Positions 20,945 to 29,388 of a DNA stretch of 64,000 nucleotides are shown piece after piece. Position numbers and translations under genes: made by a program. The DNA comes from Brachionus koreanus. Lineage: Eukaryota > Rotifera > Eurotatoria > Ploima > Brachionidae. Under the pieces are notes generated by a model that was not told the origin of the DNA, ran no database searches, and saw nothing but the letters and a program-made list of their open reading frames with translations. The DNA is taken from the NCBI GenBank assembly GCA_016987375.1, contig PJRA01000524.1, forward strand, positions 1,540,691 through 1,604,690, given 5' to 3'. The number at the start of each line of letters is the position of its first letter. The stretch's first letter is position 1.

Positions 20945-23400
20945 TTTATTAGTATAGTATAGTGGTTTATTGGGGTGAGGATTAAAATACCATAAAAAAG
21001 ATTAAAAAACATATATTCTGTGAATGACACATAAACTTAAATCTATTTATCATAAAAGATTATTAACACATAAAATGATTCAATTAAAATGTTACAAACA
21101 CATAAATTTTATTTTTAATAAAAAATAATTGAGTCAAATTTTTATCCAAAATGTTAACAGCACATATTTTTTTCTAAATTTTATACAAAAAAGTGACAAA
21201 CACATAAAATTTTAAAAAAAAATTAAATTTTTAAATTAGACTCTTTCATACCAAAAACCCGCTTTTCTTTTTTATTGATTTAGTTTTACTAATAAAAGAC
21301 CTTAATTTATGATAATTAATAAATTAAGTTTAGAATAAAATAAAATACCTTTGCCTTCAAATGATACCAACACATTATGATTGTTGTATTAATTAAATTA
21401 TTTTGAATACTATTTGCACTCGCATAACAACTATCAATACAAATAAAATCAATAAGCTCTACTAAATTAATATTCAATGAATTTGCAATTTTGAATAGTG
21501 ACGTCCAAAAAAAATTAAAATCCGTTTCTTGCTCGTGGGAGGTGACAAAATAACAGATAGGAAAAAATTTTTCGTAGGTGCAGACGGAAATGATTTTAAG
21601 AAAAATTCGAGTTGGACTTCGGACTTGAGTTCGGTCAAAAAAATCCATTCGATTTTTTTTCTCATTTTTGTCTAAAATATATGTGTTTTTAACAGATAAG
21701 AATTTTATTATTTTATTTATTTAGAAAATAAGAAGAATAATAAAAAAATATTTTTTTTTCTTATTTTTATGTTTTTTAATCTTTTTCATATGTTTCAGAA
21801 AATTTATATGTGTTGGTTAATCTTTTTGCAATTTTGTTTAGCAATTTTTGTTCTTATGTGTCAATTTTTTGGATTCACTTTTTTTTATGGTATTTTAATC
21901 CTCACCCGGTTTATTGCAACGCATAAATGCGTAAAATTTCACCACAGATTATGTGCAAAAAATATTATGACGGTTTTTGTCTATTTTTACTTTAAAAATA
22001 TCGCAAGATTGAGCTTCCACTTCATCAACTTCCAGCTTATTCCAGCCATTTACTACACGGTTTATGAAGAAGTGGTATCGTTGGGCCCAATTTTTGATTA
22101 TTTTTCATTTAATTTTGAATGGATGGCCTCTTGTACTTCTTCTTGAAAAAGTGAGTGGAGATTGCCATTTCACGTGATCAATATTTCTTTTAGCTTTAAA
22201 CATTTGAATTAAGTCACCTCTCATTCTCCTTTCGGTCAAATTCATTAGATTTAGAGCCTTCAGTCTATCGTTGTAGTTTAGATCTTTAAAACAAGAAATG
22301 GCACGAGTAGCTCTTCGTTTAACAGCCTCTAGAATTCTCTTATCTTTCTCTAAATAAGGGCACCATACTGGAATAGCATACTCTAAGTGAGGCCTTACAA
22401 GACTGGTATAAAGTAATTTAATGACCGTCTGTGTCCGAAATTAAATACCATGAAGAACTTGCCCAAGTATTCTGTTGCCTTTTGAACAAACTTGCGAATG
22501 CCATTTTAGATCGTTTTGAATCCAGATTCCTAAGTCTTTCTGGATCGGAGATCTAGAGACGAGATGAGTTTTTCTATTGGCTAAATCATTCATAATGTAT
22601 TCATTTAGAAGCCCTTGATTTCGATTAAAACTCACAATCTCGCATTTAACAAAATTTAGATCCATAGACCATTCATTACATCAGATAATTAATGAGTCAA
22701 TATCATCTTGAAGCAACTTAAATGATTCATGCGGATTGTTTCGAACGATATAACAGATTATCTTGCAGTCGTCTGCATAAAGTAGACATTTGTTTTTTAG
22801 TCTGTTTGGCAAATCATTAATAAAAATTGTGAAGAGCAACCGACCGAGGACAGAACCTTGTGGTACTAGTCACATTAAGCCATTCAGATTCTGTTTTACC
22901 AAGTACAACTCTTTGTTTACGATGACTAAAAAACGATTCAATCCATTTTAATAACACTCCGTCAAATTTAAATTTTTATTTTTGTTTTTTGTTCCAAAAT
23001 TCACACTGCCTTAGAGAAATCTGTATAGAGTACATCCACTTGTTTGTCTAAAGATATTTGATGTCTCAAAAATCAAGACTCTCGAGTAGGTTTGTAGTAC
23101 ACGATTTATGAGGAATAAATCGTGTTGGAATTGATTAATTTATTTATTTTCATAACAAAAATTTAATACCAAGTTTCTAATAATTCTCTCAGCAATACGG
23201 CATGTTATCGATGTGATTGAGATAGGCATAATTTTTACGGTCTGATCTATTTCCTTTTTTATAAATCGGAGAGACGTTAGCGAGTCTCCAAAAATCAGGT
23301 ACTTCTCCAGATTCAAAGGATTTTTTATTAAATAGATGGAGAGGATAAGAAACACCTTCAGAAAGTATGGACTAAATTTCTAATAGAAGAATTGTTTGCT
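20945..23400 (-). pseudogene. Non-LTR retrotransposon (Jockey/CR1-like) RT pseudogene, split by a MULE
   Basis: Reading the minus strand from 23400: PISITSITCRIAERIIRNLV (RT N-terminal part), LVPQGSVLGRLLFTIFINDL, the catalytic LLYADDCKI, WSMDLNFVKCEIVSFNRNQ, KDLGIWIQNDLKWHSQV, TSLVRPHLEYAIPVWCPYLE, KRRATRAIS, RLKALNLMNLTERRMRGDLI and the terminal FFINRVVNGWNKL. Several frameshifts and stops kill it. Downstream the 3' UTR runs to about 21917, is interrupted by the MULE at 20973-21907, and resumes at 20963 to end in a short repeat ACTATACTATACTA. CR1-like elements usually end in such short tandem repeats. The YADD core is intact. Confidence 0.78.
20973..21907 (-). mobile_element. MULE DNA transposon with 9-bp target duplication
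   Basis: 935-bp element with 27-bp inverted ends beginning GGGTGAGGATTAAAATACCA (20973 onward, complement ending 21907), flanked by a perfect 9-bp target duplication GGTTTATTG (20964-20972 and 21908-21916). Minus-strand ORF 21648-21316 reads FPICYFVTSHEQETDFNFFW, then LVELIDFICIDSCYASANSI, and IIMCWYHLKAKV, matching the MULE transposase core including the C-x-x-H. Four ACACATAA words (21027, 21066, 21098, 21200) near the left end face inverted TATGTGT words in the right third (for example 21854-21861), probable transposase-binding subterminal repeats. The ORF is too short for a full transposase, so this is an internally deleted element. Confidence 0.85.
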
Positions 23401-23515
23401 TTCGTTATTGTTTGACTTTAACTGTTTTTGTGGTCTAAAAGGAAAATAATTTCAAAGAAAAAATTTAAAAAAAATTTTTCTTACACGAAAATTGTGAATA
23501 ATATTGCTTATTTAA

Positions 23516-23732
23516 CACTAGAAGCACCAAGTCAAAATGACTCGTTTGAAAAATTTTAAATTTAAATGCTCATATCTTTTGAATAGTATTTCAAATTAAT
23601 ATATCTTTTTTTGAATTATGAAGATTTTAAAATTTTCTTTAAAAAATGATATTACTTTATAAAATTATTTTCGTTTTTTTATAAAATATTTATGAATTAA
23701 AAAAACCTGAAAAAATGCTTGATGCTTCTGGT
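23516..23732. mobile_element. piggyBac-type MITE, copy 2
   Basis: 217-bp copy of the element at 20285-20500, flanked by TTAA at 23512-23515 and 23733-23736. The left end CACTAGAAGCACCAA is perfect; the right end has two substitutions (TTGATGCTTCTGGTG). The pair brackets the LINE and MULE remains in between, which is probably coincidence but would also allow the two copies to act as ends of a composite unit. Confidence 0.83.
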
Positions 23733-24198
23733 GTTAAGAAAATAGTTATGTAGGAGTATAAGGCTGCAAATAGTTATTTTAAAAATTAATAAAAATGATT
23801 ATGAGAGAATTTTGAAAAATTTTTGTTAACGAGCAAATTATTTTTTCAATTTTATTTGTTTTGTTCAATTGTTATGAATAAAACTTAGCTAATTAGCTAC
23901 ATTAAGCTTTAAAAATTAATAGCTAATTAACCAGAGTTCCTGAACTTAAGATTAATATTTAAAAAATTTCTTATTTTTAAAGACTAATAATCAAAAATTT
24001 TTTTTTAAAGGTTCGATATCTTAGATTATAGAATCTTTATGATTCTAAAACTTTCAATAAAAATCTTAAAATTTTAGTACTGTTACTTTATTATTGCAGT
24101 TACAGTAACAAAATGCAAGGACATTAGTTCATATAATGTCTTCAATACGCATTGAATTTGTAGGAAAATAGTTAAAAATCTTCTAGATAAATGATTTT

Positions 24199-24600
24199 TC
24201 AGATAGATCATTCATTACTTGTGATGAAAAATGAATCTGTTTTCGAAATTATGACAACAAAAAACAATGCTTGGACCCAACTCAACTAGTTCAGTCACTA
24301 GCTAAAAGAGGTAGCCTTGATAAAAAGAAATGTTGAATGTTTGGTGGAATTTCTAATGGGTAATATATTTTGAGCTGGATATTCTACACTGTCGTGGTAT
24401 AAATGCAGGACTTATTTATTCTTAAAAATTAGAACTAATATGTGTCTCAATACAAAAAAAATATTCTTCTTTAGTCAACTGTTTTTTAAAGTTAATGCTT
24501 GACCTCATACAGTTAGAAGAACAATGGCAAAAATAGAAACGCTGGAGGGGATCGAACTTCTTCTATAACGACTATATATGTTTCACAAAAAAGTTTTAAA
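24199..24600 (+). pseudogene. Mariner-family transposase fossil
   Basis: A plus-strand frame shows SFITCDEK, a stop in place of Trp, then ICFRNYDNKKQCLDPTQLVQ, LAKRGSLDKKK, MFGGISNG and, after decayed sequence, VNA, a stop, then PHTVRRTMAKIETL. These correspond to TGDEKW, PKPGLHxKK, W-x-x-G-x-x and HDNARPHTA-x-x-x-x-x-KI of D,D34D mariner transposases. The first catalytic Asp is still encoded; the second is Val. Several stops. No terminal repeats were found nearby, so the element ends are lost or unrecognised. Confidence 0.72.
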
Positions 24601-25048
24601 AAAAGTATTTAATTTTTTAACTTACTCTAGTATTTATGGGCTAAAAAGAAAAGCCTGTTCAATTCGTTTTTTTATTATATTTTATTTTTAGAAAGAATAT
24701 TAAGATTTAAATTTTGTGTTAATGAGTATTAAAGAAAGATGAAGTGAAACTTTTTTATAAATAAATAGAATGAATTGGTCCTAGATAGGTTAATGGTTCA
24801 TTCAAAAGAGGAGATAGAATAAAAATGAAAAAAAAAAGACAGTCAAAAGAGAAAAAAAGCTTCTAATGAATAAAAAAAAATTCTTTGTAGCATTAACAAA
24901 ATTTTATTTATTTTAGTTTATAAAAAAATTATTATAGCATAAAAAATCAATTAAATTTAAACTATATATATCTAAGAATTTCTTATCTTATCATTATATT
25001 ATTATATACATTAAAAAAAATAATAACAAAACTATTTAAAGAAATCAT

Positions 25049-25201
25049 TCAAAATCTTAAGCGGTTTTTAATCTTAACGTTAGGTAGAGGTGCTAGTTTC
25101 TTCTTTGCTTGTTTATTTAAATCGACTAACTTATCGTAAACTTTCCTTTTTCTTGGACGTTTAGGACCTCTTTTACCTTTAGTCCCATTTTTAACACTCA
25201 T
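25049..25201 (-). CDS. Hypothetical 50-residue highly basic protein
   Basis: ATG at 25199-25201 opens 50 codons ending TGA: MSVKNGTKGKRGPKRPRKRK followed by VYDKLVDLNKQAKKKLAPLP and a basic end. More than a third of the residues are Lys or Arg, so it should bind nucleic acid or sit in the nucleus if made. No family recognised. The sequence is less A+T-biased than its surroundings, and just upstream are three consecutive hairpins. It could be a true small gene, an exon, or part of a transposon. Confidence 0.4.
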   Translation of the reverse strand: MSVKNGTKGKRGPKRPRKRKVYDKLVDLNKQAKKKLAPLPNVKIKNRLRF

Positions 25202-25253
25202 TTGGGGGTCCAAAACACCAAATGAGGTTCAACAAGATCCACATAAGGCTCAC

Positions 25254-25343
25254 CCGAAAAAAAAAATTCGGCGTTAACGAATACGTTTATTCGTTAAATA
25301 AAACGGGTTTAAACTCTAATTTGTACCAGTTGTTTTAGAGTTT
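25254..25343. repeat. Cluster of three hairpins upstream of the small basic ORF
   Basis: Within 90 bp: CCGAA...TTCGG around an A-run (about 25254-25271); a perfect 10-bp stem TTAACGAATA-CGTT-TATTCGTTAA at 25274-25297; and a perfect 9-bp stem AAACTCTAA...TTAGAGTTT at 25311-25319 and 25335-25343. They lie 50-140 bp upstream of the minus-strand 50-codon ORF, so they could be its structured leader or the end of a mobile element. Confidence 0.55.
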
Positions 25344-26023
25344 TTTTTGAAAATTCAAACGTTACTTTTTTTATATTAAAAACCCAGTAATGGTTCTAAA
25401 AAACGCGTTTTCATTCAATTATTTTAAAGATGTCATTTTACTCAATTTTTGAATTTTTATAGGTGACTGGTGGGATAAGATTAATTTTTTTTTCGAGGGA
25501 ATAAATTATTTATTAATATTTATGATTTTAAAAATCATTTTTAAAAAAGTTCAAATTTGATATTTTATTGGAATTTAATTATAAAAAAAACATATATTAA
25601 CAAATTATAAATAAATAAATTTTTAAATTTTTCTATTAATGAAATTGGTGCTATCTGCTAGAAGGGTTTTTAGCCCACGGCCTTTAGAGTTAAAAGCACT
25701 GATTATTAGTGTTTGTCTCATGTAATTTTATGTCTTCTTTCTTTTTAGTGGTGTGGACTTGCTCATGTTACTAAAAAAAAATTAATCTACTGAAAAAACG
25801 CGTATATTCATATATAGTTATTTAAGAGTTTTTTAAGACGTCAAAATAAAATTAAAAAATAAAGTATCATAAAACTATAACTAAATATTAAGAATAAATA
25901 TAATTTTTAAAGTGTTGAAACAGAATAAAAAAAGCGTGTTTCAAATAAATAAAATTAGATTTTAAAGCTTGAAAATTAGTAAGTATTTTAAAGAACATAA
26001 AGAAATAGAAATCATTAGTTGCT

Positions 26024-26530
26024 ATGAGTGAAACAGAATTTTGTATTGAGCTAGAAAGTGAAGACGAAAGCATTTTCAAAAGAAAAATTTTAACTAATAA
26101 GTCGAAACAAAAAACTACAGAGAAAAGTGTATAAGAGAGTTAAAATTTATATATATGAGACTGGATTTGATATTGTTAAAAGAGGAAAAATAAATAATTA
26201 AGAAAAAATCTCTGAAGAATCGCCTAATTTTGAATTTCAAGCTGACAGTGGCAATATTGATAATAAAATTATCCATGATGAATGTGAAGATGATTCATTA
26301 AATCATGAAAGTAAAAAAATTATTTCACTAGATCAAATAAATATTTAAAATTATCAAAAATTCAGTTTTGGAAAGTATTTTTTGAGGAAGAGGAACCTAA
26401 CGATATACCCGAGATTGATCCAAATATTTACAAAGGGACAAAGCTAACTTTTACAGAGTTTATTTATGAGTGGCTCTATTTACACATACTGTGTCAATTT
26501 AAGTCAAATCTATCAAGAGAAAATATAAAA
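26024..26530 (+). pseudogene. CACTA/EnSpm-like transposon ORF fossil, 5' part
   Basis: From an ATG at 26024, acidic plus-strand frames with stops between them lead to EEEEPNDIPEIDPNIYKGTK, LTFTEFIYEWLYLHILCQFK and NLSREN. An acidic leader followed by a YKGSKLTxxEFxxxxLxxH segment resembles the N-terminus of ORFs carried by CACTA-like DNA transposons of aquatic invertebrates. The assignment is by resemblance only. It seems to continue, after an antisense ORF, at 27250-27510. Confidence 0.4.
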
Positions 26531-26531
26531 T

Positions 26532-27023
26532 TCATTTAGCTCTAGATTTCGATCTAGTTTTTTTAGCAATTGGCATCGAATCAAATTCTAATTTTGTTTT
26601 AAATTTAATTAAAAAATCCAAATTGCTTGGAACTATTTTTGGACGACCTTTTCGCCTCAATACTTGATTAACTACAATATTTTGCTCTAACAACTGAACA
26701 TTTGATTCTTCATTTTCAGCCATCTCAAAAACGGGAGAAGGGACACGTTCTGAACTATTGTTATAAGCAATATTATCAGCAAAAAAACTTAATTTTTTAT
26801 TCAAGGGTGACTGTGGTACTAAAGAAGCATTTAGAGTATCATGTTTATCATTATTGTTTTGAAGTTGAAAATAAAAATTTTCAGGTCGTTCCTTGTTTTT
26901 CGTAAAATCTTTTTCACCAGAATAACACAACAAGTTGGATATATCAGTACAAACATTTTTGATAGATCTAAATTTTTGATTCGGAGTTGATGATTTTAAA
27001 GATGCTTTTGTTGTCAAGTGCAT
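26532..27023 (-). CDS. Hypothetical AT-hook-like protein
   Basis: 163 codons from ATG at 27023. Low-complexity Asn/Ser/Lys-rich protein with VLRRKGRPKIVPSN at 122-134, close to an AT-hook (core GRP flanked by basic residues), and a basic C-terminus KKTRSKSRAK. The C/EBP-like protein at 14617 carries a comparable KPKRGRKPTP, so this may be a nuclear DNA-binding relative lacking the bZIP part. It sits antisense between two pieces of a plus-strand transposon fossil, so it may also be a transposon passenger or a chance ORF. No signal peptide or membrane segment. Confidence 0.42.
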   Translation of the reverse strand: MHLTTKASLKSSTPNQKFRSIKNVCTDISNLLCYSGEKDFTKNKERPENFYFQLQNNNDKHDTLNASLVPQSPLNKKLSFFADNIAYNNSSERVPSPVFEMAENEESNVQLLEQNIVVNQVLRRKGRPKIVPSNLDFLIKFKTKLEFDSMPIAKKTRSKSRAK

Positions 27024-27249
27024 AATAGAATTTTAGAGGTTGAAACAAGATCTGTAGCCATATTCGAGTCAGATCTCAAAGATGGTTTTAAGAATATTGT
27101 GTAAAACTATGGAACTATTAAAAAGTTCATTTACAATATATAAAAAGCGTGGCAACATGGTAGCAAATAGGACATTGTGAAATCACATTTACATTTATCA
27201 AGATGGTTTGAGTACCTAGAGTAGGTAATCTCAATCAAAAGTATTTGAC

Positions 27250-27510
27250 CCACAGATATTTGCAAGAGTGCCAATTTTTTAATTTTTTAAACCATCAAAT
27301 TTGAATTAGCTTTTACACTTGCCATTACAAGTCAAAAGATTTGGACCATTGAATAAATTATCTTGTTTTCCTTTTGAAAATGTCTTTAAAATTACTCGTA
27401 GTCTTTATCATGGATCTCTAAATTTTAAAGGTCAAATTGCACTAAATTTGGAACGTAGGAAGGTAGCTAGAAAAAATATTAATTTATTAATCAAAAATAA
27501 ATAAGATTAG
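27250..27510 (+). pseudogene. CACTA/EnSpm-like transposon fossil, DUF4218-like part
   Basis: Plus-strand frame at 27319-27504 reads VKRFGPLNKLSCFPFENVF, then KITRSLYHGSLNFKGQIALN. This matches the pattern R-x-x-GPL-x-x-x-x-x-F-x-FE...K-R-x-x-H-G-(T/S)-x-N-x-x-x-Q-I found in DUF4218-type regions of CACTA-like transposon proteins. Preceding sequence is decayed. Confidence 0.5.
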
Positions 27511-27633
27511 AAAATAAAAAATAATAAGTAGAAGGGTTAGGTAATTGTGTAATTAAAATAAATTAAAATAGTTTAAAATATAGGAAAATTAAAATTAAAG
27601 TTACGGATAAAATTTAGTTACAGATACATTTTT

Positions 27634-27810
27634 TTAAATGTTTGATTGTTCAGGGAAAAGAGAAGAAATAGTTAGGTAGCAATTACACAATGGAGTAGGG
27701 TATTCGATATATCTTGATTCAAAACCCTCTTTGTATTCCTTCACCAGTCTGACAACCAATGGATTAAACTGACTCAACCCTGCTGATGTTCCCATTGTAA
27801 TGTTTTGCAT
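27634..27810 (-). CDS. Hypothetical 58-residue ORF or exon
   Basis: ATG at 27808-27810, stop at 27634-27636. It encodes MQNITMGTSAGLSQFNPLVV, then RLVKEYKEGFESRYIEYPTP and a Cys-containing tail. Composition looks protein-like and less A+T-biased than the surroundings. A GT donor-like site (TTGTGTAATTG) occurs after YPTPL, so it may be one exon of a longer gene or of a transposon. No family recognised. Confidence 0.3.
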   Translation of the reverse strand: MQNITMGTSAGLSQFNPLVVRLVKEYKEGFESRYIEYPTPLCNCYLTISSLFPEQSNI

Positions 27811-27819
27811 TTCAATTTT

Positions 27820-28208
27820 AATTCAAATTCAGCATAGATTTTAAGTTCATGAAAAGTTCAAATAGTGACTGCTTTTTTTTTTAGATATGTTTCTTTTATG
27901 CTATTTCTAATTGGATTTTTAAATATGTCAACTTAATGTCTTAATAATAATCATAATAAATAGTCTTAATAATCAGTTAGTTTTCACGAATAAATCGATG
28001 AAGCATCGATGAGTTGACTGAATAAAGTATGAAGTTAAAATAATTATTTTAAAAATTCACCTTAAAATTTTTATTATAGATTTTTGAGCTCCAGTTTAAT
28101 TATGTTTTAAGTATTTATTTAAATTATGCTTTGTTCTTTTCTTCCATACTCTACAAAGCTCAATAAGCAGCAAACAAAAATTTTTTATTTTAGATTTTAG
28201 CATTAAAC
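27820..28208. other. Upstream region of the DUF268 gene
   Basis: A+T-rich. Contains a perfect small inverted repeat ATCGATG-AAG-CATCGAT at 27994-28010 and, just before the ATG, TTTATTTTAGATTTTAG, which could be a splice acceptor for a 5'-UTR intron. No other feature seen. Confidence 0.4.
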
Positions 28209-29180
28209 ATGCCAGCCTTTTTAACTTCAAAGCATTTAATAATAATCTTTTTATCAATTTTGTCTTTAACTTTTTTAATTTATCAATTCAAAAAGTCAAA
28301 TGCAAACAATGAACAAAAAATTATAGTCAACAACGAGTTTGATAAAATAGTAAAAAATTATTTTAAGAAAACAGACAACCAAAAGTTAAAAAAATGTATG
28401 GATTTATTCAAAAAGCTAAGATATCCCAATCAAAGTTTGATAATTAGACCTCCTCCTGCAAAACCACCAGCAGATATGATGGATGATTTTACGATGAATG
28501 GAAAAATGCCAATAACCAAATATTTGTACATAAATGAAGCTTATTCTGACTCGAATTCTGACAACAAAACAGCAATAACTGAAACAATATTAAAAAAATT
28601 TAATGATCAGCTTAAAAAAGTTAGAGAGAAACAACCTTTAAACTATGGTGACAAAGTACTAAATGAAATGATGCACTCATATGCAGATAAAATAAAGGAC
28701 AAGCTTGTTGTTGTAATTGGAACTCAAGTACCATGGATAGAAGCTATTTCTTATGAAATTGGTGCCTCTTTTATAACAACCTTAGATTATAACCGAAAGC
28801 GATACATACTTTCAAATATTAAATGGGTTCATGTAAACGATTTTCTTGAAGAACAAATAGAAAATAAAAGAATAGAACAATTTGATATAGCGGCTAGTTT
28901 TTCTTCAATTGAACACACAGGTCTTGGTCGATATGGTGATCCATTATCTCCATACGGAGATGTAGATGCTGTTAAACAGGTACATTGCATTTTGAAACCA
29001 GGTGGTCTTTTTTTTCTGTCCTTGCCAGCTTCACATGATGGATCTAGTAGAATTGAGTACAATGCACATAGAATTTATGGAAAAGCTAGATTAGATCTGT
29101 TGTTCAAAGATTGGAAACTTCTCGAAACAAAAAGAGATTCTAGTGGCATTCATAGTATTTTTGTATTACAGAAACTATAG
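28209..29180 (+). CDS. DUF268-family type II membrane protein, methyltransferase-like
   Basis: Intronless, 323 residues. A short cytosolic N-terminus precedes a signal-anchor helix (about residues 9-27, LIIIFLSILSLTFLIYQF), then a lumenal or extracellular part. Residues 165-320 carry the DUF268 hallmarks: VVVIGTQVPWIEAISYEIGA, FDIAASFSSIEHTGLGRYGD, PLSPYGDVDAVKQVHCILKP, GGLFFLSLP and YNAHRIYGKARLDLLF. DUF268 was first noted in Caenorhabditis. The VIGTQ...E...G core and the LKPGG loop resemble SAM-dependent methyltransferase folds, but no substrate is known. AATAAA at 29191-29196 lies 11 nt after the stop. The gene converges on the giant MAM gene, whose stop codon is about 210 bp away. Confidence 0.85.
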   Translation: MPAFLTSKHLIIIFLSILSLTFLIYQFKKSNANNEQKIIVNNEFDKIVKNYFKKTDNQKLKKCMDLFKKLRYPNQSLIIRPPPAKPPADMMDDFTMNGKMPITKYLYINEAYSDSNSDNKTAITETILKKFNDQLKKVREKQPLNYGDKVLNEMMHSYADKIKDKLVVVIGTQVPWIEAISYEIGASFITTLDYNRKRYILSNIKWVHVNDFLEEQIENKRIEQFDIAASFSSIEHTGLGRYGDPLSPYGDVDAVKQVHCILKPGGLFFLSLPASHDGSSRIEYNAHRIYGKARLDLLFKDWKLLETKRDSSGIHSIFVLQKL

Positions 29181-29372
29181 TCTGTTATTCAATAAATTTT
29201 CATCTTATTTGATTTCAATTATTGCTAATTGAAATTTTAATTTTTTTCATTAAATATTTAATTAATAAAATAAATAAAAATAGAATTTATTTAATAAATT
29301 ATTTTAATTGAATCTAAATTTCTGAAAAAATCTAATAAAAAAGTTAATTCACATACAAAAAAAACTAAAAGT

Positions 29373-29378
29373 TTTATT
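29373..29378 (-). terminator. Poly(A) signal of the giant MAM/LDLa gene
   Basis: AATAAA on the minus strand, about 11 nt beyond the stop codon at 29389-29391. Confidence 0.55.
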
Positions 29379-29388
29379 CAAATATAAT

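Larger units (their letters stand above)
19920..26020. other. Transposon-rich gene-poor region
   Basis: About 6 kb without a convincing host gene apart from a 50-codon ORF at 25049-25201. It contains two piggyBac-type MITEs, a MULE, a non-LTR element split by that MULE, a mariner fossil and a cluster of hairpins, each listed separately. The rest (23740-24190, 24620-25040, 25350-26020) is A+T-rich with nothing recognised. Confidence 0.55.

Noticed and set aside
21769..22146. 125-codon plus-strand open frame
   Set aside because: It crosses the right end of the MULE and the 3' end of the minus-strand LINE, so it spans two unrelated elements and is antisense to the LINE coding part.
24540..24575. 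tRNA T-arm-like string (rc GTTCGATCCCCTCC)
   Set aside because: No A box, acceptor stem or anticodon arm can be built around it; it falls in the mariner fossil.
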